Positions 10,501 through 19,440 of a DNA stretch of 64,000 nucleotides are shown in pieces. The DNA is taken from positions 1-64,000 of the forward strand of contig DAISIT010000002.1 in assembly GCA_036821845.1 (NCBI GenBank), given 5' to 3'. The notes under the pieces were generated by a model that ran no database searches, had not been told where the DNA came from, and saw only the letters and a list, made by a program, of their open reading frames with translations. This stretch comes from JAEUMD01 sp937950105. GTDB lineage: Bacteria > Pseudomonadota > Alphaproteobacteria > Rhizobiales > Hyphomicrobiaceae. A program made the translations under genes and the position numbers. Numbering within the stretch: the first letter of the stretch is position 1; every line of letters starts with the position of its first letter.

Positions 10501-11027
10501 ACAACGAGAACATCCTGTTCTGGGTGTCGCAGTTCCTGTCCGAAGCGCTGCGCTTCTGCCAGCGCAACCCGAACGACGAACTGCAGGCCGTCGTCATGTT
10601 CGACGAAGCCGACCTCTATATTCCGGCCAACGCCAAGCCGGCCACCGCCGAGCCATTGCAGAGCCTGCTGAAGCGCGCGCGCTCGGCCGGTCTCGGCATC
10701 ATGCTGGCCACCCAGTCGCCGGGCGACCTCGATTACAAGAGCCGCGACCAGATCACGAGCTGGTTCATCGGCCGCGTCCGCGAGGATACGGCGCTGAGGA
10801 AGCTCAAGGCGGCGTTCCAGAGCGAAAGCGGGCTCGACCCCGCGGCGGTGCTGCCGCACCAGACGGTCGGCGAATTCCACCTCGTCCAGGAAGGGCTGGT
10901 GCGCTCGATGAAGGCGCAGCGTTCGCTGATCCTGGCCGAGCAGGTACCGTTCGACCGCATCGAGCAGCTTGCCAACGAGACGCAGGGCCAGGACGAGAAG
11001 CAACTCCGCCTGTTCGACGGCCGCTGA
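7578..11027 (+). CDS. dual P-loop ATPase with HerA/TraG-like C-terminal domain
   Basis: The start at ATG 7578 gives 1149 aa. The frame is open upstream into the previous gene, but that part is its shadow. Domain 1 (about 50-420) is an AAA/STAND-type NTPase. Its Walker A is GQSGAGKTH (74-82) and Walker B is VFCIDQVEDL with Asp266, followed by a sensor-like strand (IILISCLDD). A middle region (about 430-640) has mixed alpha/beta character and no recognised motif. Domain 2 (about 700-1149) has Walker A GGSGSGKTT (751-759), LLDRKGDL, and Walker B VVMFDEAD (Asp1009-Glu1010). It also has ATQSPGDL and a late Arg-containing strand (FIGRVRED). This is the HerA/FtsK/TraG-VirD4 pattern of hexameric DNA-pumping ATPases. 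The protein is soluble. The combination with the upstream unknown gene suggests a DNA-handling or defence complex, but no effector nuclease is visible. Confidence 0.8.
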   Translation: MHQPAHKAARPDTLSKAFEHSITWEDDIWRADPVDVEEVHQKARRKFFSLLDTITAAKSQAAAATQSRILLFHGQSGAGKTHLIRALRTGAHRSGKGYLGYAQMSPDIANYADYYLRRLIASLERPYDPDKGGDSGLSRLTRGLVAAADMVPAAELEKLAEGTLDDKQLARLVHDLADAIVAAPKFARENIDINIIRALLYLERRDPRIESRIRQYLQCRPLNEMSLASVGALDANVGDGRAFDIIEGLGRLMWVVDGASLVFCIDQVEDLRFFDDAEERFQKAVRDLIQIANRVPTAIILISCLDDFYAQVREPLAQSYRDRIEKAGPVALFESRTAEEARLIIAKRLSHEAESRDDAIVYSDPSAYFGPQFFEEFSGLSTRRLLEHAQTRLRAEAAEEAEAAPPPPDRNLVKPSASWLSTLSAVLGMAPEHSEQKLAPIPLIEVDYRDMWERFHNASEAEIPSDDIELMDELAAALKLAESEWGGAVELTTTRLEVADDLPAMDLTIRQRNGLATEVRVFLCNRKIQGGAFKRQLDTALLHLGGKACFILRASDYPPNTKSQAAQSMRKFRESGGRALSVPIAEWERMISVRQFHAHHRNDPGFSGWFSEAKLLSNLIVIIQLLRLDLLGRVLPRVVGGSDAARTPDARTPRLPRPAGETSAWQQGPQATFDAVASAFAAEIIEGNATEVAAAPPADGAQVEEELPLSVILDETGGGAKSILAGRDIANRNRPVTLNPSVMKRHAAVLGGSGSGKTTLALSLIEQLLQRGIPAILLDRKGDLCSYANPEVWRADDDESAERRADRERLADAIDVAVYTPGRASGRPISITLLPNGINELPDHEQQLLANLSAAALGDMLHLKNSATHQKQSGTLSVALRILGARHSREVTLADLINLLEDEDPELTDLTQRMDPSGKLRRDLVAQLDSLRHRNAALFEGGGESMSMESFLGLGPYAREGRTRLSIIYTGFLGDNENILFWVSQFLSEALRFCQRNPNDELQAVVMFDEADLYIPANAKPATAEPLQSLLKRARSAGLGIMLATQSPGDLDYKSRDQITSWFIGRVREDTALRKLKAAFQSESGLDPAAVLPHQTVGEFHLVQEGLVRSMKAQRSLILAEQVPFDRIEQLANETQGQDEKQLRLFDGR

Positions 11028-12203
11028 GCGTGATCGACCGAAGCGGGGCGTCGGCGGCTGCGTTTCCTGCCACCCGGGGGAGTTCACGACAACTCGAGAT
11101 TGTCAAGTCATGCGCCGGAATTTCGGCCTTCCCTGGACGCCGCGCGCACCGCTACGCATGTGTTTGAGATGCAACGGCTGACGGTCTTTCGTCGGGCAGG
11201 CGGGCTATGCAGGGCGTCGTGAACTTCGTCCACTGTGGCTGGACAGCGGCTTCCCTGTGGCCTTCCGGTTTTCTCTTACCCTCTGAAACTGCTCGCAAAA
11301 CAATCCCCTGTCGGAGCAACGGCGAGGAGGCGAGGGTTCAGTCATTCGAATGGCGGCGCGGCAGAGCGCGGCATGGCTTGAATTTTCTTGTTTATACCGT
11401 GCGGGTTACCCCGCCTTGGTGTATTATCTCCCTACATTCTTCCAGGAGGTAGAGGGCCAGGAGGAATGCTTCGGGGGCGTCGTTGCAGTGCGCAACGGTG
11501 TCACTGTCGCGTTAAAGTTGCGGGGTTGTGTTATGGTGACAAAGGCGTTTGTGATGATGGTTCTGGCTACCCTTGCGGGGCCTGCCGTCGGTATTGGCGT
11601 TTTCGTATTGCTGAACGCTATGTAATTGAGTTCGTGATCGTCAGATCTGGCACGCCGGTGTCATTTCTCCGGCGCCACATCCATTTTTTAGATGCCGGTC
11701 AGGTCCCCCTCGGCGGCGCCGGCTTCCCGCTTTTACTTCGAGTTGGACGAGCCTCGCCCTGTGCTCCAGCAGGTCATTACCCGCGCTCACAAGGCGAGAA
11801 CTCGCGTCCGACCCCCCAGTCGTCCAACCCGGCCGCCCGTCCCCAAGCGACAGTGGCATTCTGCCCCAAGGCCATTTCCGTAGCAAATGATTTTGGGCAT
11901 GGCCGAATTCTCGAAAATGTTGACCTGACGAAGGGGAGTTGTATCGCAAAACACTGACTTTTCGTCAGATTTTTTGTGAAGCTCCGGACGCGAGGCTTCC
12001 TCTGCAGGTTGTAAAGTTAGACGTAAGTACAAGTTGTCGCAGGGCCGGATCGACGCGACCGACAGGGCTGCTCTTAGCGTTCCATTCTGGCCCCCCGACC
12101 ACCCACGAAATTCGCCCCGCGCCCTCACGCCAGAATGCTATTTTCGGGTGACGTCGGCCGGACGGTAGCGCACAACCGCAGGCCCGACCTCACGAGGACT
12201 GCC
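11028..12203. other. 1.18-kb intergenic region of lower GC
   Basis: This stretch is visibly less GC-rich than its surroundings, especially about 11340-11680 and 11890-12030. Apart from the 30-codon frame at 11533 I find no gene with coding character. Features seen: two AGGAGG sequences (11444-11449 and 11459-11464) and a hairpin CGTTGC/GCAACG with a 5-nt loop (11481-11497). The moeA promoter presumably lies in the right half. The composition could mark an unrecognised RNA, a decayed insertion or a regulatory region. No inverted-repeat ends or target duplications were found. Confidence 0.45.
11533..11625 (+). CDS. possible 30-aa single-helix membrane peptide
   Basis: The frame from ATG 11533 to TAA 11625 encodes a short peptide that is almost entirely one transmembrane helix (VMMVLATLAGPAVGIGVFVL), with a single Lys near the N-terminus. 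GGGG at 11522-11525 is a weak ribosome binding site at acceptable spacing, and a hairpin lies 36 nt upstream of the ATG. The frame stays open upstream, so a longer product starting at a GTG is possible. Such peptides are often missed. It could equally be chance in a low-GC region, and no function can be assigned. Confidence 0.35.
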   Translation: MVTKAFVMMVLATLAGPAVGIGVFVLLNAM

Positions 12204-13490
12204 ATGGCCAAGAAACTGCTCGACGATTGCTTCCTGCACGATGGCCGGCGCATGCTCCACGCCGACGCCATTTCGTTGCTGCGGGCGCGCGTGCAGCCCG
12301 TGACCGGGACCGAGCGTGTCGCCATCGCCGAGGCTGCCGGGCGCGTGCTGGCCGAGCCGGCTGTCGCTGCCCGCCCCGTGCCCGCCCACACCAACGCCGC
12401 GGTCGACGGTTATGGGTTTGCCTGCCGGGACTACGACGCCGGCAACGGCACCAGGTTTCCCGTTTCGGCGCGGGTCGCCGCCGGCCATCCGCTGGCGACG
12501 ACCGTATTGCCCGCAACGGCCGTGCGCATCTTCACCGGCGCCATGCTGCCCGAAGGCATCGACACCGTCGTGATGCAGGAGGATTGCGAGGTCGCCACCG
12601 GCGAGGGCGGACTGGAGACGGTCGCGATACCAGGCGGGCTCAAGTACCGCGCCAATGTCCGCACGGCCGGCGAGGACGTCGCCGCCGGCAGCACGCTGTT
12701 CGAGCCGGGCGCCCTGCTCAGGCCGCAGGACGCCGCCGCGCTTGCCTCGATCGGCCTTGCCGAGGTCGTCTGCCGCAAGCGGCTCAAGGTCGCCATCGTT
12801 TCGACCGGCGACGAAGTGATCCGCGCCGGCAGCCGGCCCCTTGCCGCGGGCGAGGTGTACGATGCCAACGCACCAATGCTGACCGGGCTCGTGCGTGCCG
12901 CCGGCGCCGATGTCGCCGATCTCGGCGTCTGGCCGGACGATCCGGCCGAGGTTCGCCGCCGTCTCGACGAGGCGGCCCGCACGCACGACGTGATACTGAC
13001 TTCCGGCGGCGCCAGCCTCGGCGAGGAAGACCACATCGTCGCGGCGCTCGACACACTCGGCAAGCGCCACCTCTGGCAACTGGCGATCAAGCCCGGCCGG
13101 CCGCTGTCGTTCGGCCAGATCGGCGACACCATCATGGTCGGCCTGCCCGGCAATCCGGTCGCCGTGTTCGTCTGCTTCCTCATGTACGTCTATCCCATGC
13201 TGCGCCGCCTCGGCGGCACCGGCTGGCACGAGCCGCGCCGGCTGATGCTGCCGGCCGCCTTTGCGGTGGCAAAGCGCAAGACCGGCCGGCGCGAGTTCTT
13301 CCGCGGCATGCTGGTCGACAAGACCGGAGGGCTCGCCGTCGACAAGTACGCGCGCGACGGGTCGGGGCTCATCACCGGGCTGCGCCTTGCCAACGGCCTG
13401 ATCGACGTCGGCGAGGAGGTGACGGCCATCGCCGAGGGTGACCGGATCGCGTTCATTCCGTTCAGCGAGTTCGGCATCCTCTCGGCGTGA
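12204..13490 (+). CDS. moeA: molybdopterin molybdenumtransferase MoeA
   Basis: The 428-aa enzyme inserts molybdenum into adenylylated molybdopterin, the last step in making the basic molybdenum cofactor. The start at ATG 12204 has GAGGA upstream; the longer open frame lacks a ribosome binding site. Family marks in order: ALLRARVQPVTGTE-like N-terminal helix region, VPAHTNAAVDGYGF, IFTGAMLPEGIDTVVMQED, the nucleotide-binding domain with STGDEV and TSGGASLGEEDH, and the GLPGNPVAV loop. It is close to the usual 400-420 aa. It stands alone here without moaE or mobB, but nasA at 60.5 kb and any XdhC-served enzyme in this genome need its product. Confidence 0.93.
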   Translation: MAKKLLDDCFLHDGRRMLHADAISLLRARVQPVTGTERVAIAEAAGRVLAEPAVAARPVPAHTNAAVDGYGFACRDYDAGNGTRFPVSARVAAGHPLATTVLPATAVRIFTGAMLPEGIDTVVMQEDCEVATGEGGLETVAIPGGLKYRANVRTAGEDVAAGSTLFEPGALLRPQDAAALASIGLAEVVCRKRLKVAIVSTGDEVIRAGSRPLAAGEVYDANAPMLTGLVRAAGADVADLGVWPDDPAEVRRRLDEAARTHDVILTSGGASLGEEDHIVAALDTLGKRHLWQLAIKPGRPLSFGQIGDTIMVGLPGNPVAVFVCFLMYVYPMLRRLGGTGWHEPRRLMLPAAFAVAKRKTGRREFFRGMLVDKTGGLAVDKYARDGSGLITGLRLANGLIDVGEEVTAIAEGDRIAFIPFSEFGILSA

Positions 13491-13652
13491 TCTGCGAGTG
13501 CAGCCAACGAACGCCTGCGGGAAACCACCAGTCCGACATCATCGGGACCGCCGTCCGCCACAAACGCGCGCTATCGAGCACGGATGCGGCAAAGGCGCTT
13601 GCAATGGCGCCCTGTACCGCGTGCCCGATTGGCTCGTCAGACAGCGTGCGCC

Positions 13653-16184
13653 ATGCTCGCCCTCCTCCGCCTGTTCACACGCCTCATCGAGATCGCCGTC
13701 GCGATCCCCGTGCGCGGCGTGCGCCTGGTCATCGATCTCGTCGCGTTCAATCCGCGTCTCGGCCCGATGCGCCATGTGGCGACGGCGGCGATCGTGTACG
13801 TGCTGTTCGCGCTGGCGCTGGTCTACGTCGTGGCACCGCTGCGCGGGCTGATCGGTGCCACCTATCTCGCCGACAAGATCCACTACGACGCCGAGCGCTG
13901 GCTGGCGACGGCGATCTACGACGCCAAGGGCAGCTTCATCGGCACTTTCGACCCGCGCCTCGACAGCCTGCGCGACGTCAACTACACGGACGCGGCCATC
14001 GAGCTCGGCAGCTACGTCGCCAATCCGGATCACAAGTCGATTCCCGTCGCCGAGGTGCCGGAGCACTTCTGGCAGTGCCTGCTCTATCACGAGGACCGCT
14101 ATCTCGGCGGACCGCTCAATCCGTTCGGCATCGATCTCGGCGGCGTCCTCAAGATTCCCTACACGACCCTGACGCGCTCGATCGCGCTGAAGCGTCCGAG
14201 CCTCGGCGTCGGCGGTTCCACGTTGCCGATGCAGTTCGCGCGCGTGATCTACAAGACACCGCCATCCTCCAGCGAAGGCAGCATGACCAAGCTGCGCCGC
14301 AAGTTTTCCGAATGGTGGCTGGCCCCCGTCATCTATCAATCGCTGACCAGGGGCGGTGACGACACGCCGCTGAAGCAGTGGGCCGCCAACCACCTTTGGC
14401 TGGCGCAGCGCACCGGCGGCTCTCCCCTGCACGGCGTCGAGGTGACGAGCCAGATCGTATTCGGCAAGGAGGCGAAGGACCTCTCCATCGCCGAGCAGTA
14501 CGTACTGGCGTCCGCCGTCAACAAGCCCATTATCCTGCTCGACGGCAGCGACAAGCTCAACGCCGTGCGCATCGACCGCTGGCGCTACATCGCCGAGGTT
14601 CGCGCCCGCACCTGTGCGGAAAAGCTCCTCGAGGAAGGCGATACGCAGAAGCAGGTGGTGTTCGATCTCGTGCAACTCGCCGGCGGTCCGCCCGATCCGC
14701 AGGTCAAGCCGCGCCTGCAGAAGGCGCTCGACGAGCACGCGCCCGACCAGTCGCGCCGCGCGCAGGCGAACCCGATCATTCGCGCCAACGTGCTGATGCC
14801 GACCGCGCGCTACGGCCTGCGCGAGGAGATGAAGCAGCGTTACGGCTTCGGCTGGCGTGACTACGTGCGCGGCCTGACGACGACGTTCGACGCGGCCGAG
14901 AACCTCGCCTTCCACAGCCGCGTCGCCGCCACGCTGACCGCGCTCGATGGCAAGCTCTCCGCGAAACTCAGCCCCGGCGTCACCCTCGATCCCGCCAAGG
15001 CCGGCATTTCCGGCGCGCTTCCGAACATCATCGTCGTCGCAGCGAACGCCAAGGGTGAGATCGTCCGCTATTTCGAGACCGGCGACAACGCCGCCTACTT
15101 CGGCTCGCAGACGGCGCGCGATGCGAGGACCGGCCACTACGACGCGGCGCGCGAGACGCGCATGATCGCCTCGACCGGCAAGGTGCTCGCCGCCATCGGC
15201 ATCTCGAACCGGATGACCGACACCACCGAGACGCTGTTCCTCGACACGGACGCGCCTGCGGCCGGCCTCGATACGTGCCGTCGCGGCGGCGGCCTCAGGC
15301 AGGGCCGCAAGGCCATCGTCGCCTTCGCCTGCTCGCTCAACAATCCGGTCGCCAACCGCACGCACAAGGTTGGCCAGGCGCGTATCAAGGCGCTGATCGA
15401 CCGCTTCGGATTCGCCATGCCGCCGGCCGACATCAACGGCAACGGTACGCCGCCCTCGACCGCCGTCGTGCTCGGCCAGGTCGCCGGCTCGCCGCGCCGC
15501 GTGCATCACATGTCGTCGGTGGTGCTGGCGTCGCTGATCGGGCAGCGCAGCAAGCCGGTCGGCGAGCCGACGCTGATCCGCAGCTACGACAACGTCAAGC
15601 GCGACATCGAGGACCTCGCCGCCGATGCCACCGCGCATACCATCACGCCGGCCCTCGTGATCGGTCGCGGGTCCAACGCGCTGATGAAGGCCCTGCTCGA
15701 GGCGCCGGTCTGCTACGCCAGCGCGAACACCCCGCACGGTACGTTGAAGAGCCTGTCGCACTGGTGCGCCGCGCGCCGCGCCGGGTTGCGCCTGCACGTC
15801 GCCAAGACCGGAACGCAGGTGAACGCCGATCCCGACGCCAGCATCGACACCTGGATCACCGGCGGCCTGCAGTTCGCCAACGGTGCCGCGTACTCGTACG
15901 TCGTGCTGGTCGGCAGCGGTTCGCCGAACCAGCCGTTTGCCCGCGCCGTACACGCCGCCGACATCGCGCCGCTGGCCGAAACACTGCTGACCGAACTCGA
16001 GGCGCACGCGCGCTCCAACCCGCAGCCGGCCCTGCTGCCACCGCCGCCTGCGCCGGCCGTGTCTGCGGTTTCTTCAGCGCCGCCCGCCGGCAGCGTCGCA
16101 GCGACCGGATCGATCGCGCACACCGCGCGGGCGCGTGGCGCCACCACCGAGGACATCTTCCGCCGCAACATGCTCGCGCAATAG
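13653..16184 (+). CDS. divergent class A penicillin-binding protein (GT51 plus transpeptidase)
   Basis: The 843-aa protein starts at ATG 13653 (MLALLRLF); the ribosome binding site is weak. One transmembrane helix (HVATAAIVYVLFALALVYVV) anchors it with the bulk in the periplasm. The GT51 glycosyltransferase domain has the catalytic Glu147 in HEDRYLGGP and NPFGIDLGG, then GGSTLPMQFAR. A linker precedes a transpeptidase-like domain that keeps all three penicillin-binding motifs: SxxK at Ser507-Lys510 (STGK), SxN at Ser561-Asn563 (SLN), and KTG at 718. It would polymerise and cross-link peptidoglycan. It differs from standard PBP1A/1C in the insertions around both domains and in the Pro-rich C-terminus. 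Its downstream neighbours are unknown membrane proteins on the same strand, so it may serve a special envelope site and not bulk growth. Confidence 0.8.
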   Translation: MLALLRLFTRLIEIAVAIPVRGVRLVIDLVAFNPRLGPMRHVATAAIVYVLFALALVYVVAPLRGLIGATYLADKIHYDAERWLATAIYDAKGSFIGTFDPRLDSLRDVNYTDAAIELGSYVANPDHKSIPVAEVPEHFWQCLLYHEDRYLGGPLNPFGIDLGGVLKIPYTTLTRSIALKRPSLGVGGSTLPMQFARVIYKTPPSSSEGSMTKLRRKFSEWWLAPVIYQSLTRGGDDTPLKQWAANHLWLAQRTGGSPLHGVEVTSQIVFGKEAKDLSIAEQYVLASAVNKPIILLDGSDKLNAVRIDRWRYIAEVRARTCAEKLLEEGDTQKQVVFDLVQLAGGPPDPQVKPRLQKALDEHAPDQSRRAQANPIIRANVLMPTARYGLREEMKQRYGFGWRDYVRGLTTTFDAAENLAFHSRVAATLTALDGKLSAKLSPGVTLDPAKAGISGALPNIIVVAANAKGEIVRYFETGDNAAYFGSQTARDARTGHYDAARETRMIASTGKVLAAIGISNRMTDTTETLFLDTDAPAAGLDTCRRGGGLRQGRKAIVAFACSLNNPVANRTHKVGQARIKALIDRFGFAMPPADINGNGTPPSTAVVLGQVAGSPRRVHHMSSVVLASLIGQRSKPVGEPTLIRSYDNVKRDIEDLAADATAHTITPALVIGRGSNALMKALLEAPVCYASANTPHGTLKSLSHWCAARRAGLRLHVAKTGTQVNADPDASIDTWITGGLQFANGAAYSYVVLVGSGSPNQPFARAVHAADIAPLAETLLTELEAHARSNPQPALLPPPPAPAVSAVSSAPPAGSVAATGSIAHTARARGATTEDIFRRNMLAQ

Positions 16185-16419
16185 CGAGTCCGGCGCCGGT
16201 CAACCTCGCGCATCAAACAGCCACGAGCGTTCCGCGGGGCGGACATAATCGCACCGCACTTGAGCCAACAACCACCGCTACCTCTCGGCATGAGCACACC
16301 GGCGGCCCCCGTCCGAGCGTGCCGCATGTTTGTTGTTGGCGTCTGCGGCGCACTCACGACGGCGATTTCGGCCCACGGTCGGCACAGATCGTTTGGCACT
16401 TTGCGCAAGGTCGCTTCCC

Positions 16420-19287
16420 ATGCCGTCCCACCGCGACACCACCACGACGTCCCGCTCCGGCCGCGACTTCGATGTCGATCTCTCTCAAGGCGACATCGAG
16501 TTCGCCGAGTCTGCTCGCCCGGGTCGTGACTGGAAGAAGCTCGTGCTGGTCACCGGCCTCGGCGTGTTGTCGTGGGTCGCGACCTACATCGGCATGCTCG
16601 AGCTGATCGAAGCCAACATGGGCGAGCTGCCGCTCATCCACAAAGGCATCATCGGCTTCTCGGTCGCCATGCTGATGACGATGATCATCTGGCTGCTCGA
16701 TCAGCTGTTCGCGCCATTGCCGCTCTTCACCAAGTTGTCCTACGCCGCAGGCTACGTGTTCCTGACCATCATTTCGGTGGGCTTCGGCTTCGGCTTCTAC
16801 TGGAAGGTGCTCGAAAGTCGCTCGGAGTCGGCCCGTTCTGCGGAGAGCGCGGTGACGCAGGTGCAATCCTCGCTGCACGCCGCCTCGACGCGCATGACGC
16901 AGCTTTCGACGACGCTCGACCAGCTCAATCAGGTGTCCAACGAGAAGGCCGAGATCGAGCGGACCAAGGGCACCTCGTGCCCCAACAGCCGCCCCGGCGA
17001 TGGTCCGCGCCGCAAGCTGCGCGAGGACGACGCCCAGCGCTTCGGCTTCGCCGCCGAGTTCGTCAAGGCGCGCGTCGGCAGCGTCAACGGCGAGCTGAAG
17101 GCCCTCGACGGCGATCTCGCCAGGATCGCCTCGGACGACAAGTCGATCGTCGACGCCAAGTCCGGCACACGCAACGACTTCATGCGCAACCTCGGCCGCA
17201 AGCTCGACATGACGGTGACCGGCTTCAACGCCTTCCGCACCGATCCGCAGCTGAAGCAGATCCGCGCCGATCTCGCCGAGCGCGCCGACAAGACGGTGTT
17301 CGCCGATGGCCGCAACGGGACCTTCGCGTGTCCCGACGCGCAACTGCAGCAGGCGCTGAAGGGCGTCGTGCGCGCCATCGATCAATTGCCCGAACTGGAG
17401 AAGCCGCAGATCGCCGCGGTCGAAGGTTCCGAAGCGACCATCGAAGCGTTCCGCCGCCTCACGGCGACGTTCTATGGCCTTCTTGCGTTCAAGATGCCGC
17501 CGAGTGCCGACGAATTGCGCGAACTGCAGAAGAAGGCCGTGCAGTCGGTCGAGGCCTCGCCGCAGACACAGGCGCAGATGCAGCGCGCGCTGTCGTCGGA
17601 TCAGGCCGTCGGCCTTTCCAAGCGCGACTACATCCCGCTCGCGATCGCGCTGTTCGTCGACCTCTGCCTGCTGCTCGTCTCCATGGGCCGGCCGATCAAC
17701 CGCCTGCATGGCCTCGTGCCGAAGATGCGCGCCGCGGAGCGCGGCCCGGTCATCCAGATCCTGTCACGCTTCAACGACATCCATCGCGACGACGAGATCC
17801 GCAAGAACTTCGAGGTGTTCCGCCACGTCGTATTCGACTTCCACGGCGCCTACTATGTCGCCGTGCCGCTCGACGCCGCCTACAAACCGAGCGGTCCCTA
17901 CTCGCGCTCGACCTCGACGGAGGACATCGAGGCCCTGCAGCTCGAAGCGCATCTGCTCGCCAACCTGTTCACCTCGTTCGAGCAGGAGAAGATCTTCAGC
18001 CGCGTGTATTCGCCGCTGCTGACCACCCGCGTCGTCAAGAAGAAGCTGCAGCGCCAGGGTTCCAAGTTCGCCAACGCCGAGTCGTTCCGCGTCTATCGCT
18101 TCCGTGATGGCGCCTGGTCGGAGATCATTCTCGGCGCCGTCATGGGTGCGGCACGACGCGTCGAGGCCGAGAAGAAGAAGCGCCGGCTCGAGGAACAGCT
18201 GTTCGCCCAGAACACCAAGGCGGAGCCGACGCTCGCCGCCGCCAACGATCACACACAACCTGCCGCGACGTCTCCCGCTGCGACCGTCGTCACCGCCGAA
18301 AGCGCGGTTGCCGACGCCGTCACGGCGACGCTCACCGGCAATGTCCGCGAGATGAGCGCCGGCCAGAGCGCGCGTGGCGGCTTCTTCGCCCGCCGTGCTG
18401 CCGAGGCGAGCGTGCGCACGAAGACCGAGCCGCCCGTGCTCGCCACCAGTGCTGCCACCGCGCCGTCGGGCAACGGCGCCGGTATCGATCCCGCCATCGC
18501 CGACGAGTTCGGGCCGTATGCGCGGCGCCGTACGCACGAGATCGCCGAGGAACAGTATCGCTCGACGCTGCCGACGCTGCGCGGCCAGGACGGCATCCTC
18601 GAGCGTCCGCGCCGCCGCCGCAACGAGCGCACGCGCTCCGCCGACGTCGAGACGGACACCGACGACATCCCGGCCGGCGAGGTCGTGCTGTTCGCCCGCC
18701 CCGGCAACGAGGCCGCCAACCGCGACGCGCGCGTCTTCGACAAGGCCAGCGGCGAGGTACCTGCTGCTCCGCACGCAGTGACCGCGCCTGTTGCGGCTCC
18801 CACCGGTGCGGTGCCGACGCAGCTCCCTGCTCGCGAGGCGCCCAACGCATCGGCGACGGCGCTCGATGCGGTGCGCCCGATCAGCGCGGCTGTGGTTGCA
18901 GAGCTGGCGAGCGCCGAGCCCGATCAGCGCATCGGCGTCGTCATCCGGCGCGAGACGGCGGAATTCACCATGCCGGCCAGCGAAGCGCGCCTGCCGCGCG
19001 AGATGTTCGCGAGTGCCCTGCGTCAGGCGAACCACCTCGCAACGGCGACCTCCCCGGTCGTGCAAGACGAGACGACAACGCCTGTGATCGCGCCGAGCCT
19101 GCCGCCGCCGTTGCCGCTACACCCGGCCGGCGTCCCCGCGAACGCCATCGCACAAGCTCAGAGCTTCGAGCTGGAGCCCGTCGCGGACGAAATCGAGGTC
19201 GAGGCCGAGCCGCTGTTCGCGGAGCCGGAGATCGACATTCACTTCGATGCCATCTCGCGGCGGTTCCGCCCGACGGCTGCTGAATGA
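16420..19287 (+). CDS. unknown four-helix membrane protein with coiled coil and disordered tail
   Basis: I do not recognise this 955-aa protein beyond a general likeness to DUF4407-type topology. ATG 16420 is the best start. Three transmembrane helices occupy about 38-64, 76-98 and 107-132. A long periplasmic part (133-400) begins as a coiled coil (SAESAVTQVQSSLHAASTRM) and holds two Cys. A fourth helix (IPLAIALFVDLCLLLVSMG) at about 404-424 returns the chain to the cytoplasm. A charged, probably folded cytoplasmic domain (about 425-590) follows, ending in a Lys/Arg-rich helix. The last 350 residues are low-complexity Ala/Thr/Glu/Pro with no domain. It lies 235 bp behind the penicillin-binding protein gene on the same strand, suggesting an envelope machine that links peptidoglycan and cytoplasm. 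Confidence 0.7.
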   Translation: MPSHRDTTTTSRSGRDFDVDLSQGDIEFAESARPGRDWKKLVLVTGLGVLSWVATYIGMLELIEANMGELPLIHKGIIGFSVAMLMTMIIWLLDQLFAPLPLFTKLSYAAGYVFLTIISVGFGFGFYWKVLESRSESARSAESAVTQVQSSLHAASTRMTQLSTTLDQLNQVSNEKAEIERTKGTSCPNSRPGDGPRRKLREDDAQRFGFAAEFVKARVGSVNGELKALDGDLARIASDDKSIVDAKSGTRNDFMRNLGRKLDMTVTGFNAFRTDPQLKQIRADLAERADKTVFADGRNGTFACPDAQLQQALKGVVRAIDQLPELEKPQIAAVEGSEATIEAFRRLTATFYGLLAFKMPPSADELRELQKKAVQSVEASPQTQAQMQRALSSDQAVGLSKRDYIPLAIALFVDLCLLLVSMGRPINRLHGLVPKMRAAERGPVIQILSRFNDIHRDDEIRKNFEVFRHVVFDFHGAYYVAVPLDAAYKPSGPYSRSTSTEDIEALQLEAHLLANLFTSFEQEKIFSRVYSPLLTTRVVKKKLQRQGSKFANAESFRVYRFRDGAWSEIILGAVMGAARRVEAEKKKRRLEEQLFAQNTKAEPTLAAANDHTQPAATSPAATVVTAESAVADAVTATLTGNVREMSAGQSARGGFFARRAAEASVRTKTEPPVLATSAATAPSGNGAGIDPAIADEFGPYARRRTHEIAEEQYRSTLPTLRGQDGILERPRRRRNERTRSADVETDTDDIPAGEVVLFARPGNEAANRDARVFDKASGEVPAAPHAVTAPVAAPTGAVPTQLPAREAPNASATALDAVRPISAAVVAELASAEPDQRIGVVIRRETAEFTMPASEARLPREMFASALRQANHLATATSPVVQDETTTPVIAPSLPPPLPLHPAGVPANAIAQAQSFELEPVADEIEVEAEPLFAEPEIDIHFDAISRRFRPTAAE

Positions 19288-19440
19288 TGCACGATCGGCG
19301 CTCGCTCCCGCGTATCATTTCAGAGCGCCGTTCAACCCTTGTTTAACCACGTCGCGGCATCATGAGCCGGACAAGACAGCGACGGCAGCGAACGGGCAAC
19401 GCCAGCCCCGCGAGTTGCCCGGACATCAAAGGGTATCGAC

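Noticed and set aside
7491..11087. 1198-codon open frame on the minus strand
   Set aside because: It mirrors the dual-ATPase gene, whose Walker motifs show the plus strand is coding. Its own product has no domain and is dominated by residues expected from antisense reading of high-GC codons.
11028..12203. Remnant insertion sequence
   Set aside because: Lower GC is suggestive, but I found no terminal inverted repeats, target duplication or transposase fragment.
13539..16007. 822-codon open frame on the minus strand
   Set aside because: It is antisense to the penicillin-binding protein, which has all catalytic motifs. The minus-strand product is unordered Arg/Asp/Val-rich sequence.
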